Shown here piece by piece: positions 52,333 to 63,253 of a stretch of DNA of 64,000 nt. A program made the position numbers and the translations under genes. The stretch's first letter is position 1, and every line of letters begins with the position of its first letter. Below the pieces are notes generated by a model. That model worked only from the letters and a program-made list of their open reading frames with translations. It did no database searches and was not told where the DNA came from. The stretch spans positions 37,120 to 101,119 of the forward strand of contig KV919050.1 of the NCBI GenBank assembly GCA_002049455.2, read 5' to 3'. This DNA is from Porphyra umbilicalis (taxonomy: Eukaryota > Rhodophyta > Bangiophyceae > Bangiales > Bangiaceae).

Positions 52333-54138
52333 CTAAATGTGCAGGCGACTCCTCACCCCAGCAGCTTCACCCGCAAGCACTCGCCAGAGAATGCGGGGAT
52401 GCACACGCGGCACGCGCACTCTGGCGGCTGCCAGCCGCCGCCGCGACTTTGCAGTGGATGGCAGAACCATGCCCAAGTCACGCAATCGGCACCCAGCCTC
52501 GTGTGCTGCATCCGATGCAATCTCCGCCCACACGATGCGACGGTTGGAGGCCTCCCGCTCCACAACGCGCGCGTGCCTGGCACGTGCCACGGCTGCTCCC
52601 TTCCGCTTCTTGTCCTCGGCAGTCAGCTCTCGAGCCTGCTTCTTTGCCGCCTTGGCCTCCTTCACCGCCTCTGTTCCCGCGGCAGCGTCTGCCATCGCTG
52701 CCAGAATCTCGGGTGCGGTCAAAACCGTACCCCTCCCGGCCGTCGACAGTGTGCCGTTGACGAGGATGGGTTGCGACATATCCTTGCGGACAGTAGGGAT
52801 CAACCGAGATGTCAACCTCTCGAGGTCAACGTCCGGAAGGACAGTGTCAGCGCCCTTGCACAGCTCGGAGTTCTTGATGACCGAGGGGTCGAGGGGCCAC
52901 ATCCCCACTTGGCGAAAGGCCGACACTAACGCGTCCGTCGTGAGGGACTCGGAGGCGGCACGGCCAATACAGGACATCAAGTCCGCCGTATTGAATGGCC
53001 GGCCAGCATCCCGACACCCCATAGCAATCTCGCGGACGCGGCGCCGCACTTTTGGTTGATATCGCCCGAACGCGCTTGGATTGTCGAGCGCCCGGAGGAT
53101 GTGGGACATCTTTGACGGTTCTGCCACGACGTGCACGTTGGCCTTCAGGAGGGTGAGAAGGCCGGCCGGCGAAAGGTGTACCTTGGCACCGTCGAGGGAG
53201 AGGAGCTTTGCCTCATCTTTGAAGTAGGACTGTGCAAACTTGGCGAACATGGTGGCCCAGACATCAAACACGCTTTTGTCAAAACCTGGTGGGGACCGCC
53301 GCCACACAACCGCCCCGTCATTAAGGAGGGAGGAAAGCGCCGTGACGGTCTTGGTGCCGTCCTGCTTCGTCTCGGTCAGGTCGGCGTGTCCTGGTACCTG
53401 GCCCTCCACCACGATGAAGTGGGGCGCCATAACGCCAGCCGCCGACACACAAAACGCCGCGGTACACGCGCCCGCACCGGATGCAAACGGCGGCAAGATT
53501 ACCTCCGGCTTGAGCATCCCGACCTCCCCGAGAATCCCTTGACGACCCGACATGGCCGACATCCGGGCGTGGACGTGTGTCTCGTCCATATTCCAAACCT
53601 GCCGAGGGGAATTAATCCGCAGGTCCCGGTACAGGAGCGTCAAGAGGGCAAACCAGTTGGCGACGACGTCGGGTCTCGCGTTTCGAGCACGGCCCTCCTC
53701 CAACGTGCCGACCCGGTACCGCCGCAGCTCGGGGTGTCGCGAGAGGAAGCCCCTAACCCAGCTACGGCCCGGCACTAGCGTGCCACCAAACCGCTCACGG
53801 GCAGCCGCCTGCCTCTCCACAGAGAGCTCGCCCAGGTACGAGGCACACACGCGACACAGATCTTCCTGGGACAAGCCCCGCCCAATCGTCGCGTTGGTGA
53901 TCAAATATCTGGCCAACAAGGCCTCCTCCTCAGCCGTAAAAAAAGGACTAGGCCCACGCCTCCTCGTCGTCCCGCCCGTGAGGACGTAGTACCTTGCACG
54001 GTTGTACGACAGGTTGAGACGGGTGGCAAAGTCTTTGACCGTCAGACCGCCGGACCGAACGACGGCTAGAGCTGCCTGCTTCCTCTCGTGGTCGTCATCA
54101 GGACAGGCCTGCGGCCCAGGGCGTGCTCCACCCGGCAT
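52333..54138 (-). CDS. pogo-type DDE_1 transposase
   Basis: 601 residues, no internal stops. An N-terminal Psq-type helix-turn-helix (ALAVVRSGGLTVKDFATRLN) is followed by a CENP-B/Tc5-type DNA-binding domain (RSWVRGFLSRHPELRRYRVG). The DDE_1 catalytic domain has QVWNMDETHVHARM (first Asp) and AKLLSLDGAKVHLSPAGLL (second Asp); ALDNPSAFGRYQPKVRRRVR corresponds to the region before the third acidic position, which lies near VGMWPLDPSVIKN. A basic, Ala/Lys-rich C-terminal segment (EAKAAKKQARELTAEDKKRK) is predicted helical. Length and order fit the family. It is the sole gene of the transposon at 51.7-54.7 kb and probably also mobilises the MITE at 49.1 kb, which shares its terminus. GC content is close to its surroundings. 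Confidence 0.93.
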   Translation of the reverse strand: MPGGARPGPQACPDDDHERKQAALAVVRSGGLTVKDFATRLNLSYNRARYYVLTGGTTRRRGPSPFFTAEEEALLARYLITNATIGRGLSQEDLCRVCASYLGELSVERQAAARERFGGTLVPGRSWVRGFLSRHPELRRYRVGTLEEGRARNARPDVVANWFALLTLLYRDLRINSPRQVWNMDETHVHARMSAMSGRQGILGEVGMLKPEVILPPFASGAGACTAAFCVSAAGVMAPHFIVVEGQVPGHADLTETKQDGTKTVTALSSLLNDGAVVWRRSPPGFDKSVFDVWATMFAKFAQSYFKDEAKLLSLDGAKVHLSPAGLLTLLKANVHVVAEPSKMSHILRALDNPSAFGRYQPKVRRRVREIAMGCRDAGRPFNTADLMSCIGRAASESLTTDALVSAFRQVGMWPLDPSVIKNSELCKGADTVLPDVDLERLTSRLIPTVRKDMSQPILVNGTLSTAGRGTVLTAPEILAAMADAAAGTEAVKEAKAAKKQARELTAEDKKRKGAAVARARHARVVEREASNRRIVWAEIASDAAHEAGCRLRDLGMVLPSTAKSRRRLAAARVRVPRVHPRILWRVLAGEAAGVRSRLHI

Positions 54139-54651
54139 TGTCGGACGGCGCAGAGGGGGGCAGGGGGAGGAGGGGGCGCCAGGATGGTTGTGGCGGGACA
54201 GAAGGAAATAGTGTTGAGTGCGGGGGGCGTGGGGACCTGCTTGAGCCTTGGCTCAAGCGGAAATCGGCCGCAGAGCAAGGTGCCACGGCGGGGAAGGAGG
54301 CATGGGGGACCTTTGGTGGGACGAAGAGGGTGGCGGATCGCCTTTGTCGTGCTGAATGGGGCGTCCAGGCGATGTATTTAGGACTAAGTTTGCCTTCAGA
54401 AGCGCGCGCTTTTCTCGCCTCGGACGGCGCCGAGAACCCCATTGGGCTTCTTTTGGCGCGCTCGTTGCACCACTGGAGAGCTCTTGAGTTGGCGCGTGCA
54501 ACGGTGCGCCCCACTGTACGCGTTCATTTTTCTATCTTTTTACAAAATCTCGCAAAGAAAGAGCGAGCGTGCTTTTGGGTGCTATCGAACTCGATTTTCG
54601 GCGTCCACACTGTGAATTTCCCACACAAGCCGCGATTGTGAAAAACTGGTA

Positions 54652-54688
54652 CAGTTGTGAAAAACTGGTGCCAGACGGATATTGACTG
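54652..54688 (-). repeat. Right terminal inverted repeat of the pogo element
   Basis: Read inward: CAGTCAATATCCGTCTGGCA and onward through CACAACTG. The inner 28 bases equal 51838-51865 in inverse orientation. Confidence 0.9.
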
Positions 54689-54690
54689 TA

Positions 54691-57600
54691 GACAGCTCCT
54701 GCCAGGCCTCTGCGCTGGCCGGCCAGCGCATCGAGGGCCGGCCCTCGATGCCGTCGAGTGGCGCGCCGGTCGGCCATCCGTGCGGGTACATGCTAAAACC
54801 AGTTCCTGTTCGAGTCTGTTTCTGCCAATGAATCGCCGTTCGAGTCTCCGCTCCGGGCGAGGCCTGCGTCCCCCAAATCGGCGTTTCCTGTGTCTGGGGG
54901 CACATCCGTTCGAGTCTGTTTCAAGCATATGGGGAGGGGTGTCAGCGCACGAGCGTGCTGGGGGTCGTTTTCGATACGTAGCCGCGTCCTGTTGGAGTAA
55001 TTGACTGCATCTCAATACTCCAGCTCTAACACTCAACTGCTTGCTTGTAAGGTCAAGAAAGTCGCATCGCTATAGGTAAACCTGTCGAAGCCGATACCGG
55101 CTGTGACGGCCCTGGGCTGCTCGTGGGCGGCGACGACCGGGTCGCCGTCCGCTTTGGTGCCCGCTAGCGGACCAAGCAGAACGAAGGGGAAAGTGCTGGT
55201 ATATAAACAAGGACGGGTGAGCAACCAGAACATGTAACATCGGCCAAGCGGTGGTGCGGTGAGGGTCGAAGTGCGGGGACACATCAACTGTGCGGTGGTC
55301 AGGTCTGCGCTGGAGCCATCGGATGCATACATCAACAGAAACAAAGGAAAAGAACAGCTGAACATGACCGGGGGGGGGAGGGGTGGGGGAGGACGGGGAC
55401 AGACATCAGAGGAGAAGGGAAGGTGCGGCTCGTCAAAGAATGGAGAGGGGGGCGTCGAGGAAAACACAACGAAGCAGAGGGCAGTGTTACACAAAGGTAG
55501 GAGAGGGGGGGGGGGGGGCTGGCAGTCCGGGGGTGGCGGCAGAGGCAGGGGAAAGGGCCATGGTGGCGCCTGAGAGACACTGGCGGCCCATGTTTCATGC
55601 ACGTAGCGTTATTCAGCATTTGAATTCGACCGAGAGAGAAGGATGGGGGCCACTTCACTATCCGGCGAATTATTTCACAATTCGAAATAGGGGCTCTGGG
55701 CACCTCACTGGAGCCTGCAAATGGAAAAAATCTTTAGCACACTTGCACAGGAGCTCTCTGCCAGTGAGTGGGCTCGCAACTTTTCCGCTCATGCTCTTCC
55801 TACCGGCCGATCACGTTCCAATTTTTGGCGACTGGTACTAAGCTGGGTTGTGGAGAACATGGATCAGTAGCGCTCTTATTTGTGAGCCTCTCTTATGGAG
55901 TTGGTCACTGTTGTCTTCTTTTTTTTTCATACCGTCTTTCATCGGCTGATGCGTTAGGAGTTTAGTTAGAAACGTCTGTCTTTCTTAGATGAGGATGCGG
56001 GGGTTACATTCCTAATGTCGCAAAGGTATAATACTTCATTTGCCGAAGTCGTTGCAAATTACGCGGAATAGAATGCACAGTATCAGGCTGGATGAGGTGG
56101 GTGAAAGTTCACATGACAGTATGACGTCAGACCTGGCGTGTTGCCAATGGCATCTCGCGGACGTTCTCATCTCAGACGCGCGATGCGTAGCTGTCCCGTC
56201 GCTCTGTGTTTCTGGACCGTCAGGGCGTGGCCACTAAGGTTGGCATTTACCGAACATTGCGATGAATGCTCTTTCCCAACCGGAATACTCAATTATCGAT
56301 TTTGTACCGATATCTCGGTAGTCTCACGTTTCATAAAATTTCCATTTTGTGGCATATGTGGTTAGAGCCCCACTCGCGTCCGCACCCTCATCCACACAGT
56401 GCAACGACCACCGCATGACCCCGACCATACCAACCTCCCCGCCTCTGCACTCCACCCAAGTAGCACCACGGCCTCGACTGTGTCTGACCTGGGCAAGCTC
56501 GGATCCATCCCTTCGCCTCCCCACCAATAACACTCCTGCGTACCACAGCGCGCCATACATTCCCCACACATCAAGGCACATACATCGACAAACATACCGC
56601 TCGCCCACTCTGCTACCAACATTATGACGCAAAGGAAACTTGGAGGCGCGGAAGTTCCGCAGCCGCAACACTACCTCTTGGGGATACCAGGCATCTTTTG
56701 AAAGGGCAGAGGACACGCTTGCTTGGGCAGAGGAGGCGAGCTGGACTGAAGCAGGATGGCCTGCATACTAGACGCGGGTGTCTTGTGCGATCAATATTGC
56801 ATCGTGGCTGTTTTGCTGGTCTATCTGGTCGGCGACTAATGGGACCGGTGAGTGCCTCGCCCGGTATGTGGCGTCGGTCGAGCTCTCCCAGGATTAAATA
56901 CGAATATTATTACATTACAGACCTGTACCGACCATTGAGAAAATGGACGATACCGACTATTGATCGGGGTACCGAGACCTTACCGACCAAATTTACCGAT
57001 ATACCAACAATATGGCCACACGGCCCGACATGCGAGACGTTTCACCCACCCTGACAGCGGCGATGACAGCATCGCCAAAGAACCAAGAAAGTATTAGAAT
57101 TACGTATTTGTCATGCGCCCTCTGGACACGAATAAACTATTGTTCAGTCACCCTAAATGCTACGGATTGTCTTAACTATGACTGTTCCGAAACGGCGGCC
57201 TCGCAGACAAGCGTGGACTGGGGGCATGATGAAGCGCGGAATGGCGGCACGGCGCGATTTCTGCGTTGGTACCTGTTGATCGTACACCCACAGAATGTTC
57301 ACTTTTCTCGTGGTGGGGTGGTGCAAACTGGATACACGAACGTGCGCGCAGCATACAGAAAAGAGATGCACAGTGTCAAAACATTCGATGCAAGGTAGCG
57401 TGCGCAACGCCGGGGTTTAATCGCGGCGTTTTCAACAAGCACAGACACATCACGAGCGTCCTTGGAATTGCGCCGTCGGTGGGAAAGGGATGTGGGTGAG
57501 CATAGAAATGGACGAGGCCGGAGAAGTGTTTTATTGACGAGGCTGTTCGGCCGCACACCGCTGGGGGGGGCACCCTGAGGGCGCGATGCTCTGGGCCTGA

Positions 57601-58606
57601 ATCGCCAGAGAGTATTAGTTCCTTAGAACTCATCTGGGGTTCGTACTGATGCCTTTAGGTACCAAGGGCGGAAGTCATAAAATCCCATATGAAAATCTCG
57701 CAGATAATCAAGGACATGCGCTACACATGCACTGAAGAGGGGTTGAAATCGGAGCCAGCTTTGGAATGGCTTAAATATTTCAATGTGTGATGGGACGCGG
57801 ATAACTGTGTGGATCAGAGTGAATGCACGTGGAGCACGCATATCCAATCGTTACCAAGCATGGCTGAGAGCCGTCCTGAGGAAGCCGTGGTAGCCAGTCG
57901 TTACAATTTTCGAGTTGTAACGACTGGACAGGAATTCGTCTCAGTATCCGATTATCCTACGTGCATGGTGCGTGGGCCACACTGGCGAATGCAGCGGACG
58001 TCCTCACAACGGCAGGACGAGGGCGCCACGGCGTGCCGTTAGGACCAGCTCAGAGCCCCTGCTTGGGCCTTCCTCAGGGTTTGAAGCAGTTTGGGCGGGC
58101 ATCTCAAGCGAACCAACGTCTGCTCAATCCGAGCTGTGATTGGCTTAAACGCTTGATCTGTCTCTTTGTACGATGATCCAGGACATGATTGGCCAACAAT
58201 CTGCGATGATGATTGACCCGAAGGGCGCCACTTCGACTTCGAGCGCACAAAATGTTGTCAAACGATCGGCTTCGAAGCCGCCTGCGGCTTTCTGCGTGGC
58301 ACTGGCCGCGTCAGTGACCTATCCCCTCCCCGACTTTGACCCTCGCCTACCGCCGTCATCCCCTCCTTCCTTTGCATGCTATATCCTCGAGCGCCCCGCT
58401 GTTCCCCCCCCCGAGCCGCTGTCCGACCCCGCCGTCCTCGTCTTGCTTCATTCTGCCCGAGCACCGCCGTTCTGGTCGTCGAGCTACTGCACCTTTCCCC
58501 CGTCCTCTCCCCCCCCCCCTCTTCATTACCCCCCCCCCTTCCTTCCTCGCCCCTCATGCCCCCCCTTCATTGCTTTTGCTCACTGTTTCTCTTGTGCTCC
58601 ACTCAG
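54691..58606. other. Intergenic region, no supported gene
   Basis: Items seen: GTTCGAGTCT three times (54808, 54838, 54908); a G/A-rich stretch at 55365-55560; the hexamer TACCGA five times at about 56929-57003; a perfect 13-bp hairpin (CCAGTCGTTACAA, 57894-57927); and a C/T-rich stretch at 58320-58600. A 130-codon minus-strand frame at 56324-56716 has no motif. The interval is AT-richer than the gene blocks. Confidence 0.4.
57894..57927. repeat. Perfect 13-bp hairpin
   Basis: CCAGTCGTTACAA and TTGTAACGACTGG are separated by TTTTCGAG. No T-run follows, and no flanking duplication was found. Confidence 0.85.
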
Positions 58607-58873
58607 ATGGCCAGGGGAGCCAACAACCAGCAGTCACCCCGCGGCTCCCGCCTGTCGCAGCCGGCCCCCGCGGCACCCGCCGCCGTCACCCTTATCGCTG
58701 TTGGGGCTCTTTACCAATTCACATGCCTTTTCAGATACGTGCTGCGCCCTCTTCTAGTGCTATCGCCCGCTAGCCGCACCAGCGGGGCTGGGGGCGGACG
58801 ACAGCCGCCTCCTGGCCCGACGGCTGTCATTGCCACCGAGTCATCTGGACTGGCTACCTATGAGTATGGGTAG
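58607..58873 (+). CDS. Possible small membrane protein or exon
   Basis: MARGANNQQSPRGSRLSQPA follows a pyrimidine-rich tract ending CTCCACTCAG, which resembles a 3' splice site, so this could be an internal exon rather than a start. The 88 residues include a hydrophobic stretch, AAVTLIAVGALYQFTCLFRY, and end SSGLATYEYG at TAG. No family recognised; support is weak. Confidence 0.25.
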   Translation: MARGANNQQSPRGSRLSQPAPAAPAAVTLIAVGALYQFTCLFRYVLRPLLVLSPASRTSGAGGGRQPPPGPTAVIATESSGLATYEYG

Positions 58874-59376
58874 TCATCTAAAGGAAGAAATTGATAGTAT
58901 AGCACAAACTCCCTCCAGACTGCGCCAGTACATTACGTGCTCCCGAACCGTGGCTGCAGGGTGTTTTCCAGTGCCTGACAAGTGACATAGACTCGAACAC
59001 TTCGCGGTCTGGAGGCTGGAAACCGTGGTTGGAGAATCGTCGAGTGCGGGGTCTGTGAGAGACTCGAACGCGAACTGGTTTTCTCACCCTCCCGTGCGGG
59101 GCGGGCGGGGGGCGGGCGGGGAGGCGGCTGCGAGCAGCGGCCGCCCCGAAACGCTCCCCGTCTTCGTCTCACGCCGAGCTGCGATGGCCTGGTCATGACA
59201 GGAGCACGTGCGCCCAGCGCGGCGGTTGGCCGCTGCCTCGTCCGCGGGCGACGGGCGGCGGGGCCCAGCGGTGCGCGCGCGGCGAGTGGAACCTCGGTGG
59301 TGGGGGGCTCGACTCGTTGCGGGCCCCCTCCTGGGCACGCCTAGTTAAGAGCCAGTGTACCTGCTCTTCTGGGTTT
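58874..59376. other. Intergenic region, no supported gene
   Basis: Contains GACTCGAAC twice (about 58991 and 59062), the inverse of the GTTCGAGTC motif seen at 54.8 kb, and then a GC-rich Arg/Pro-type composition. No gene recognised. Confidence 0.35.
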
Positions 59377-60240
59377 TCAAGAGTAATGTTGGTCACGGTT
59401 GGTCACTGCTTCAAATGCGACAACCACTGAAAGCGCGTTCGCGAAAACACCCTGGACTTGCAAAACGATAGAACTGTTTTCGCACGACGAAAGATACATA
59501 GGCAAGTCGAGCACCGCCTCCCGGGTGAGCGTCACCTGCACGACCGGCGCCGCTTGGGAGCGCACGTACAAGCGGGAGATCAGAAAAAAGGAGATGAGGA
59601 AGGCGGCCATGGCGGCGGTGGTGGCGGTCGCCGACGGTGGACCACCGGCTTGCTGGCGTAGGGGGCGCTTCCGCCCACCTCCGCCGCGGCGTCCACCGCG
59701 GCCCGCACGAGCGGGCAGCTGCTGCCGTCGGGGGGTACCCGCCCACTGGTGGGTAGCGGCCGCCCGCACGCTCCTCGACGACCAGCGCTTTGTCTTCGTC
59801 CAAGGGGGGTAGGTGATCGCCGCGGAGGGGCTCCTGCCGCACCCACCGGAGGTCAGCAGCGGCCGCCACCGCCGTGGCGGGCGGCGGCTGCCACCGAGGC
59901 ACGGCCGCCACCATCCGAGCAACCACCGGCCGACGCTGGCTGGGCAGTCGTCGCTTGCCGCAGCGCAGACTCGAGGCCGAGCTGCGCGATGCGCACGTGC
60001 GCGGCGGGCGACGCGGTGGATGGGGAGGGGGGGTATGTGGGGCCACAGAGGGGGAGGGGGGGGAAGAAGCCGTCGATGGCACGGGGGGCGGGCGGCGGGG
60101 TGGAGCGAGAAAATAGCAGGGGCGCCACGCCGCCGCCGCCGCCGCCGCCGGCCCCGCCGCGGCCCGCGGCCGCCCGGCCGCGGGCGCCACTCGCTGCCGT
60201 GTGCGGGCGCGCGTCGTGCGCACGGTCGTCCACTGCTCAC
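59377..60240 (-). CDS. Unrecognised gene, weakly supported
   Basis: Protein-like pieces occur in different minus-strand frames: AHVRIAQLGLESALRQATTA (about 60000), DEDKALVVEERAGGRYPPVG (about 59780), SSCPLVRAAVDAAAEVGGSA (about 59710), and finally MAAFLISFFLISRLYVRSQA with VVQVTLTREAVLDLPMYLSS (59611-59377, stop at 59377). The last could be a membrane-anchored small protein of its own, starting at 59611. No family is recognised and the opposite strand is also open, so the call is tentative. Confidence 0.3.
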   Translation of the reverse strand: MSSGRPCARRAPAHGSEWRPRPGGRGPRRGRRRRRRRRGAPAIFSLHPAARPPCHRRLLPPPPPLWPHIPPLPIHRVARRARAHRAARPRVCAAASDDCPASVGRWLLGWWRPCLGGSRRPPRRWRPLLTSGGCGRSPSAAITYPPWTKTKRWSSRSVRAAATHQWAGTPRRQQLPARAGRGGRRGGGGRKRPLRQQAGGPPSATATTAAMAAFLISFFLISRLYVRSQAAPVVQVTLTREAVLDLPMYLSSCENSSIVLQVQGVFANALSVVVAFEAVTNRDQHYS

Positions 60241-61046
60241 CGCCGCGTCGGCGGCAGGCCGCGGCGGCAAACCGCCAGCGGCGGTGGCCGCCGCCCCCAC
60301 CGCCGCGCGCGGTGTTGCGGGGAAGGGACGCGACCACGCAGGCCGCAGCGCATTCAGCGCCGACACGACCCCCTGTTTGAAAAATCAAAAACCGACGTCC
60401 CCACAGGGGCCCGCAGAGCCCGATTCTGGCCAACTACCGCGGAATTGCGACATCATGGCCGTTCGTGGCGCGTCCACCTGCCCCCACGACCCGTAATCGC
60501 CGCACCTGCCCTCACGCACCTTTTTAACCACGATTCTGCTTCCGCGGACCGTACGGGCGATGAAGACGTCGCCACCTCTAGCAACTTCACAAAAGATGCG
60601 GGCAGCCCCGGTGCATGTTCCCATAGTCAAGAAAGCGCCGGGGGACGTCCTCCATCGGCGGAGGGAGCCAAACGGACCGCCAAAAACGTTTTTTTAAGTA
60701 CTCCCGCAACGTGCACTGGAAAAAAGGATTTTTTTTTCGACGTGTGGGTGTGAGAAAAGCACCCTAGACTAAAGTCCAGGGAATTGGTCGCCCTCGCCGT
60801 TGTCACATGTCTATCCCATGGGATGCCCACCGCTCGGCTGCGCGCGCGACGTGCGCGCCGCTGTGGCATGTGTCTGTGCCGTGGCCTTCACGACCAACCG
60901 CGTCGCCCCATTGTTGGTGTTTCCCCCCCCCCTCCGACCCCCACGCCGACCCCCACACCGACCGCCACCCCTCCTCTTGTCATCCTCTGCGGCAGCCCCC
61001 AGAGCGTGCACCGCTCGTCCCCATCGCGCGTGGACGTGCCCCCATC
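60241..61046. other. Intergenic region
   Basis: No gene seen. Contains dispersed repeat copy C (60697-60717), a poly-T stretch, and a small inverted repeat CCCTAGACT-AA-AGTCCAGGG at about 60763-60782. The last 200 bp are C-rich and lead into the hydrolase gene. Confidence 0.4.
60697..60717 (+). repeat. Dispersed repeat, copy C (YSRNV motif)
   Basis: The 21-mer AGTACTCCCGCAACGTGCAC plus T is identical to the start of copy A at 10616 and differs by one base from copy B over the first 19. It is followed by a different sequence (GGAAAAAAGG). Confidence 0.8.
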
Positions 61047-62348
61047 ATGGGGCCCCCCGCCATCTACCGGCGCCGGCGGCGCCTCGGGTGGCTGCCGCTG
61101 GCGCTCCTCGCCGCGGCAGCGGCGGCGGCGGCGTCAGCGTCGGCCACCCCCCCCCCGGTGCCCCCCGCGCTGCTTCAACGGCGTCTGCCGGGGCACCGCG
61201 TCGATGGCGCACCCCCGCGAGGACCCCTACTCGGCCGCCCCCGCCGATGTCGTCGACGTGCCGCTCCACCTGACGTGGCCGCGGTCGCGACGCGGCTCGA
61301 CACCTCGCCCCGTCCCGCTGATCATCTTGCTCACCGGCGCCCTCGTGCGCCCCGTCGACTACACGCTTCTGCGCACCGCCCTCGGGCGGGAGGCGGTGGT
61401 GGCCGCCCCCGAGTACGCGGCGCGCAACTTTACGCCGCCCGCGCAAGCGCCGCCCGGCGCTGGGGGGAGCCTCTTTGACATCTTCCTCGAGCAGGTGGCC
61501 TCCAAGGGCGGCCGCCGTGGCTGCCCGCGCCTCGGCTCCCTGCCGTCGGCGCGGCTCGTGCAGAGTGTGTTGGAGCACCTTGCCGACGCCGCCGCGGCCG
61601 GCGGGAATGACGCGTCGGCCGCCGCTGCCGCCGTCGCCGACGCGTCCCGGACGGTGCTGTATGGCCACTCGGCGGGCGCCCTGTCGGCCCTGATGCTCGC
61701 GACGGGCGGCTGTGCGGCGCCGGGCCTGCCGCCCTTTGTCGCCCGCGTCGTGTGCGAGGGTGCCTCCGCGCCCCCCCGGGCCTCCGTGGCGTTGCATGGT
61801 ACGGGGGCGGCGCTCCGCCGGGCCCGCCCGTCACCCTCCCCCCCGGCGTGTGGGGCCTCGGCCTCGACGGGGACACGCCCGGCTCGGTGACGTTGCTGGC
61901 GGCGGTGACGGCCGCCGTCGGGCCGCCCCCAAACGGCACGGCCGTCGTCCTCACCGCCGGCATGGTGCGCGCGGGCCACTTTGGCGTCTCTGACTTTGTG
62001 CCGGGCGCCACGGCGCCATCGGGCGCCACGCCGTGCACGACGGACAACCCCGGCGACGGCAACTTTACAACGACCGCCGCGGCGGCAGAGACGACGGCGC
62101 GGCGGGTGGCGTGGGCGACGCGCGCCGCGCTCGCCGCGTACGTGCCGCCACCCGCGGGGGCGGTCGGCCACACGGCGGTGGCGACGGAGCGCCGGCGGCG
62201 GCGGGGGTGCGCCTACCTGACCGCCATTGTCAGCGGCCGGGCGCCGGGCTTTGAGCGCGTCACCGTGCAGGGGGGGGGGGGGAGGGGGGTGCCCGGGCGT
62301 GCGGAAGGGGTGAGTGGTCGCGGGTGCGCCGGGTTGATGCTGGTGTGA
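61047..62348 (+). CDS. Secreted/ER-targeted alpha/beta hydrolase
   Basis: The ATG at 61047 begins MGPPAIYRRRRRLGWLPLAL, a basic start followed by an Ala-rich hydrophobic core typical of a signal peptide, cut near SASA. After a C-run (61147-61156) the next frame gives VPLIILLTGALVRPVDYTLL (first core strand, oxyanion region) and RTVLYGHSAGALSALMLATG, the GHSAG nucleophile elbow. A second frame change near 61775-61807 leads to LPPGVWGLGLDGDTPGSVTL and GMVRAGHFGVSDFVPGA, where GHF carries the likely catalytic His. The stop is at 62346-62348. The overall plan recalls chlorophyllase-like and lipase-like hydrolases; the substrate cannot be inferred. Confidence 0.7.
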
Positions 62349-62512
62349 AAAGGTGTTCGGGGGGGGGGGGGGGAGTTAGGTGGGGGGTAGCCGACATGGC
62401 GAGGCGCGGCGCTTGCGCGCGGGTGGCGCGGTGTGCGGGGGCCCACCGGGGTTTACACTGCTTGCAGACGATGCTTTGATCGGCCGACACGTGCAGTGCA
62501 AAGTCCCGCTCA

Positions 62513-63110
62513 GTGGAGTGTCAGTGTCGCGCCCGCGTGGCGGCCGGGCATCGCCGACACTGTCCGATGCGGATGGCCTGCGGCAACCAGCCGAGCCCCC
62601 CGCAGGCCCTCCTCAAACGCTTTGGCGCAACGGTATGGGCCTCCCCCGCCCTCGTGACCACGGTGACGGCCGCGGCCGCGGCCGCCGGGACGGCCGCTGA
62701 CGACGCGCCGGCGGTCGCGGCAGCCGCACGCTCCCGCCGCAGCGACAACCGTGACGGCCCGCCCCGCAGCAGGCCCGCTCGCCTGGGCGCGGCGGCGCGC
62801 AGCAATGGCGACTGACACCGGGCGGGGGGCGCGTCGCGCCCGCCAGGCAGCGGCCGGCGGCGCTGCCGCTGGGCCGGTGAGGCGGCGCACGCGCACGTGC
62901 CGACCCTGGCGGGGGGGATACCGTCCACGCTGAGGGGGCGCTGCTGCGGTTGGCCGCGGCCGTCGGCGTAGTGGTGGTGGTCGCGGCGCTCACCGCGCAC
63001 CGGGGGGGAGGGGATGGACCGCCGCCACGACGGGGAGTGGTCGCCGCCATGCACGTGCACCTTTGGTCACCTCAAGGAAAAAGAAGCTACTCCGGCCGGC
63101 CCGCCGTCAA
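62513..63110 (+). CDS. Possible small membrane protein, weakly supported
   Basis: One frame gives MACGNQPSPPQALLKRFGAT and SPALVTTVTAAAAAAGTAAD; after a frame change, ALLRLAAAVGVVVVVAALTA reads as a transmembrane helix followed by MHVHLWSPQGKRSYSG. The minus strand is also open. No family recognised. It may be a single-pass membrane protein or a chance frame. Confidence 0.25.
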
Positions 63111-63253
63111 ACCTCGGTGCCGGTCGGCCCTGACGGGAAAGACCCCCCGACTAGACCCCGGTGGGAAGGAACGTGCTGCTGGTCACTTTAGTGTTAGGCC
63201 GTCATTGTCCCCCCGCCCGCAACGCAGCGTCCCTGCGCCCCCACCGATACGGC

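Larger units (their letters stand above)
51699..54688. mobile_element. pogo/Tc5-type DNA transposon, 2990 bp
   Basis: The right end reads inward CAGTCAATATCCGTCTGGC and on through CACCAGTTTTTCACAACTG. The left end has CAGTA, then a nested MITE, then TCCGTCTGGCACCAGTTTTT. TA borders both sides (51697-51698 and 54689-54690). Inside the right end, TTGTGAAAAACTGGT is directly repeated (about 54636-54668), a likely binding site. The single gene is an intact DDE_1 transposase on the minus strand, so this copy could be autonomous except for the MITE in its left terminus. Confidence 0.9.

Noticed and set aside
54808-54920. Three GTTCGAGTCT motifs resembling the tRNA B box
   Set aside because: No A box at the right distance and no cloverleaf; not enough to call a tRNA or a tRNA-derived SINE.
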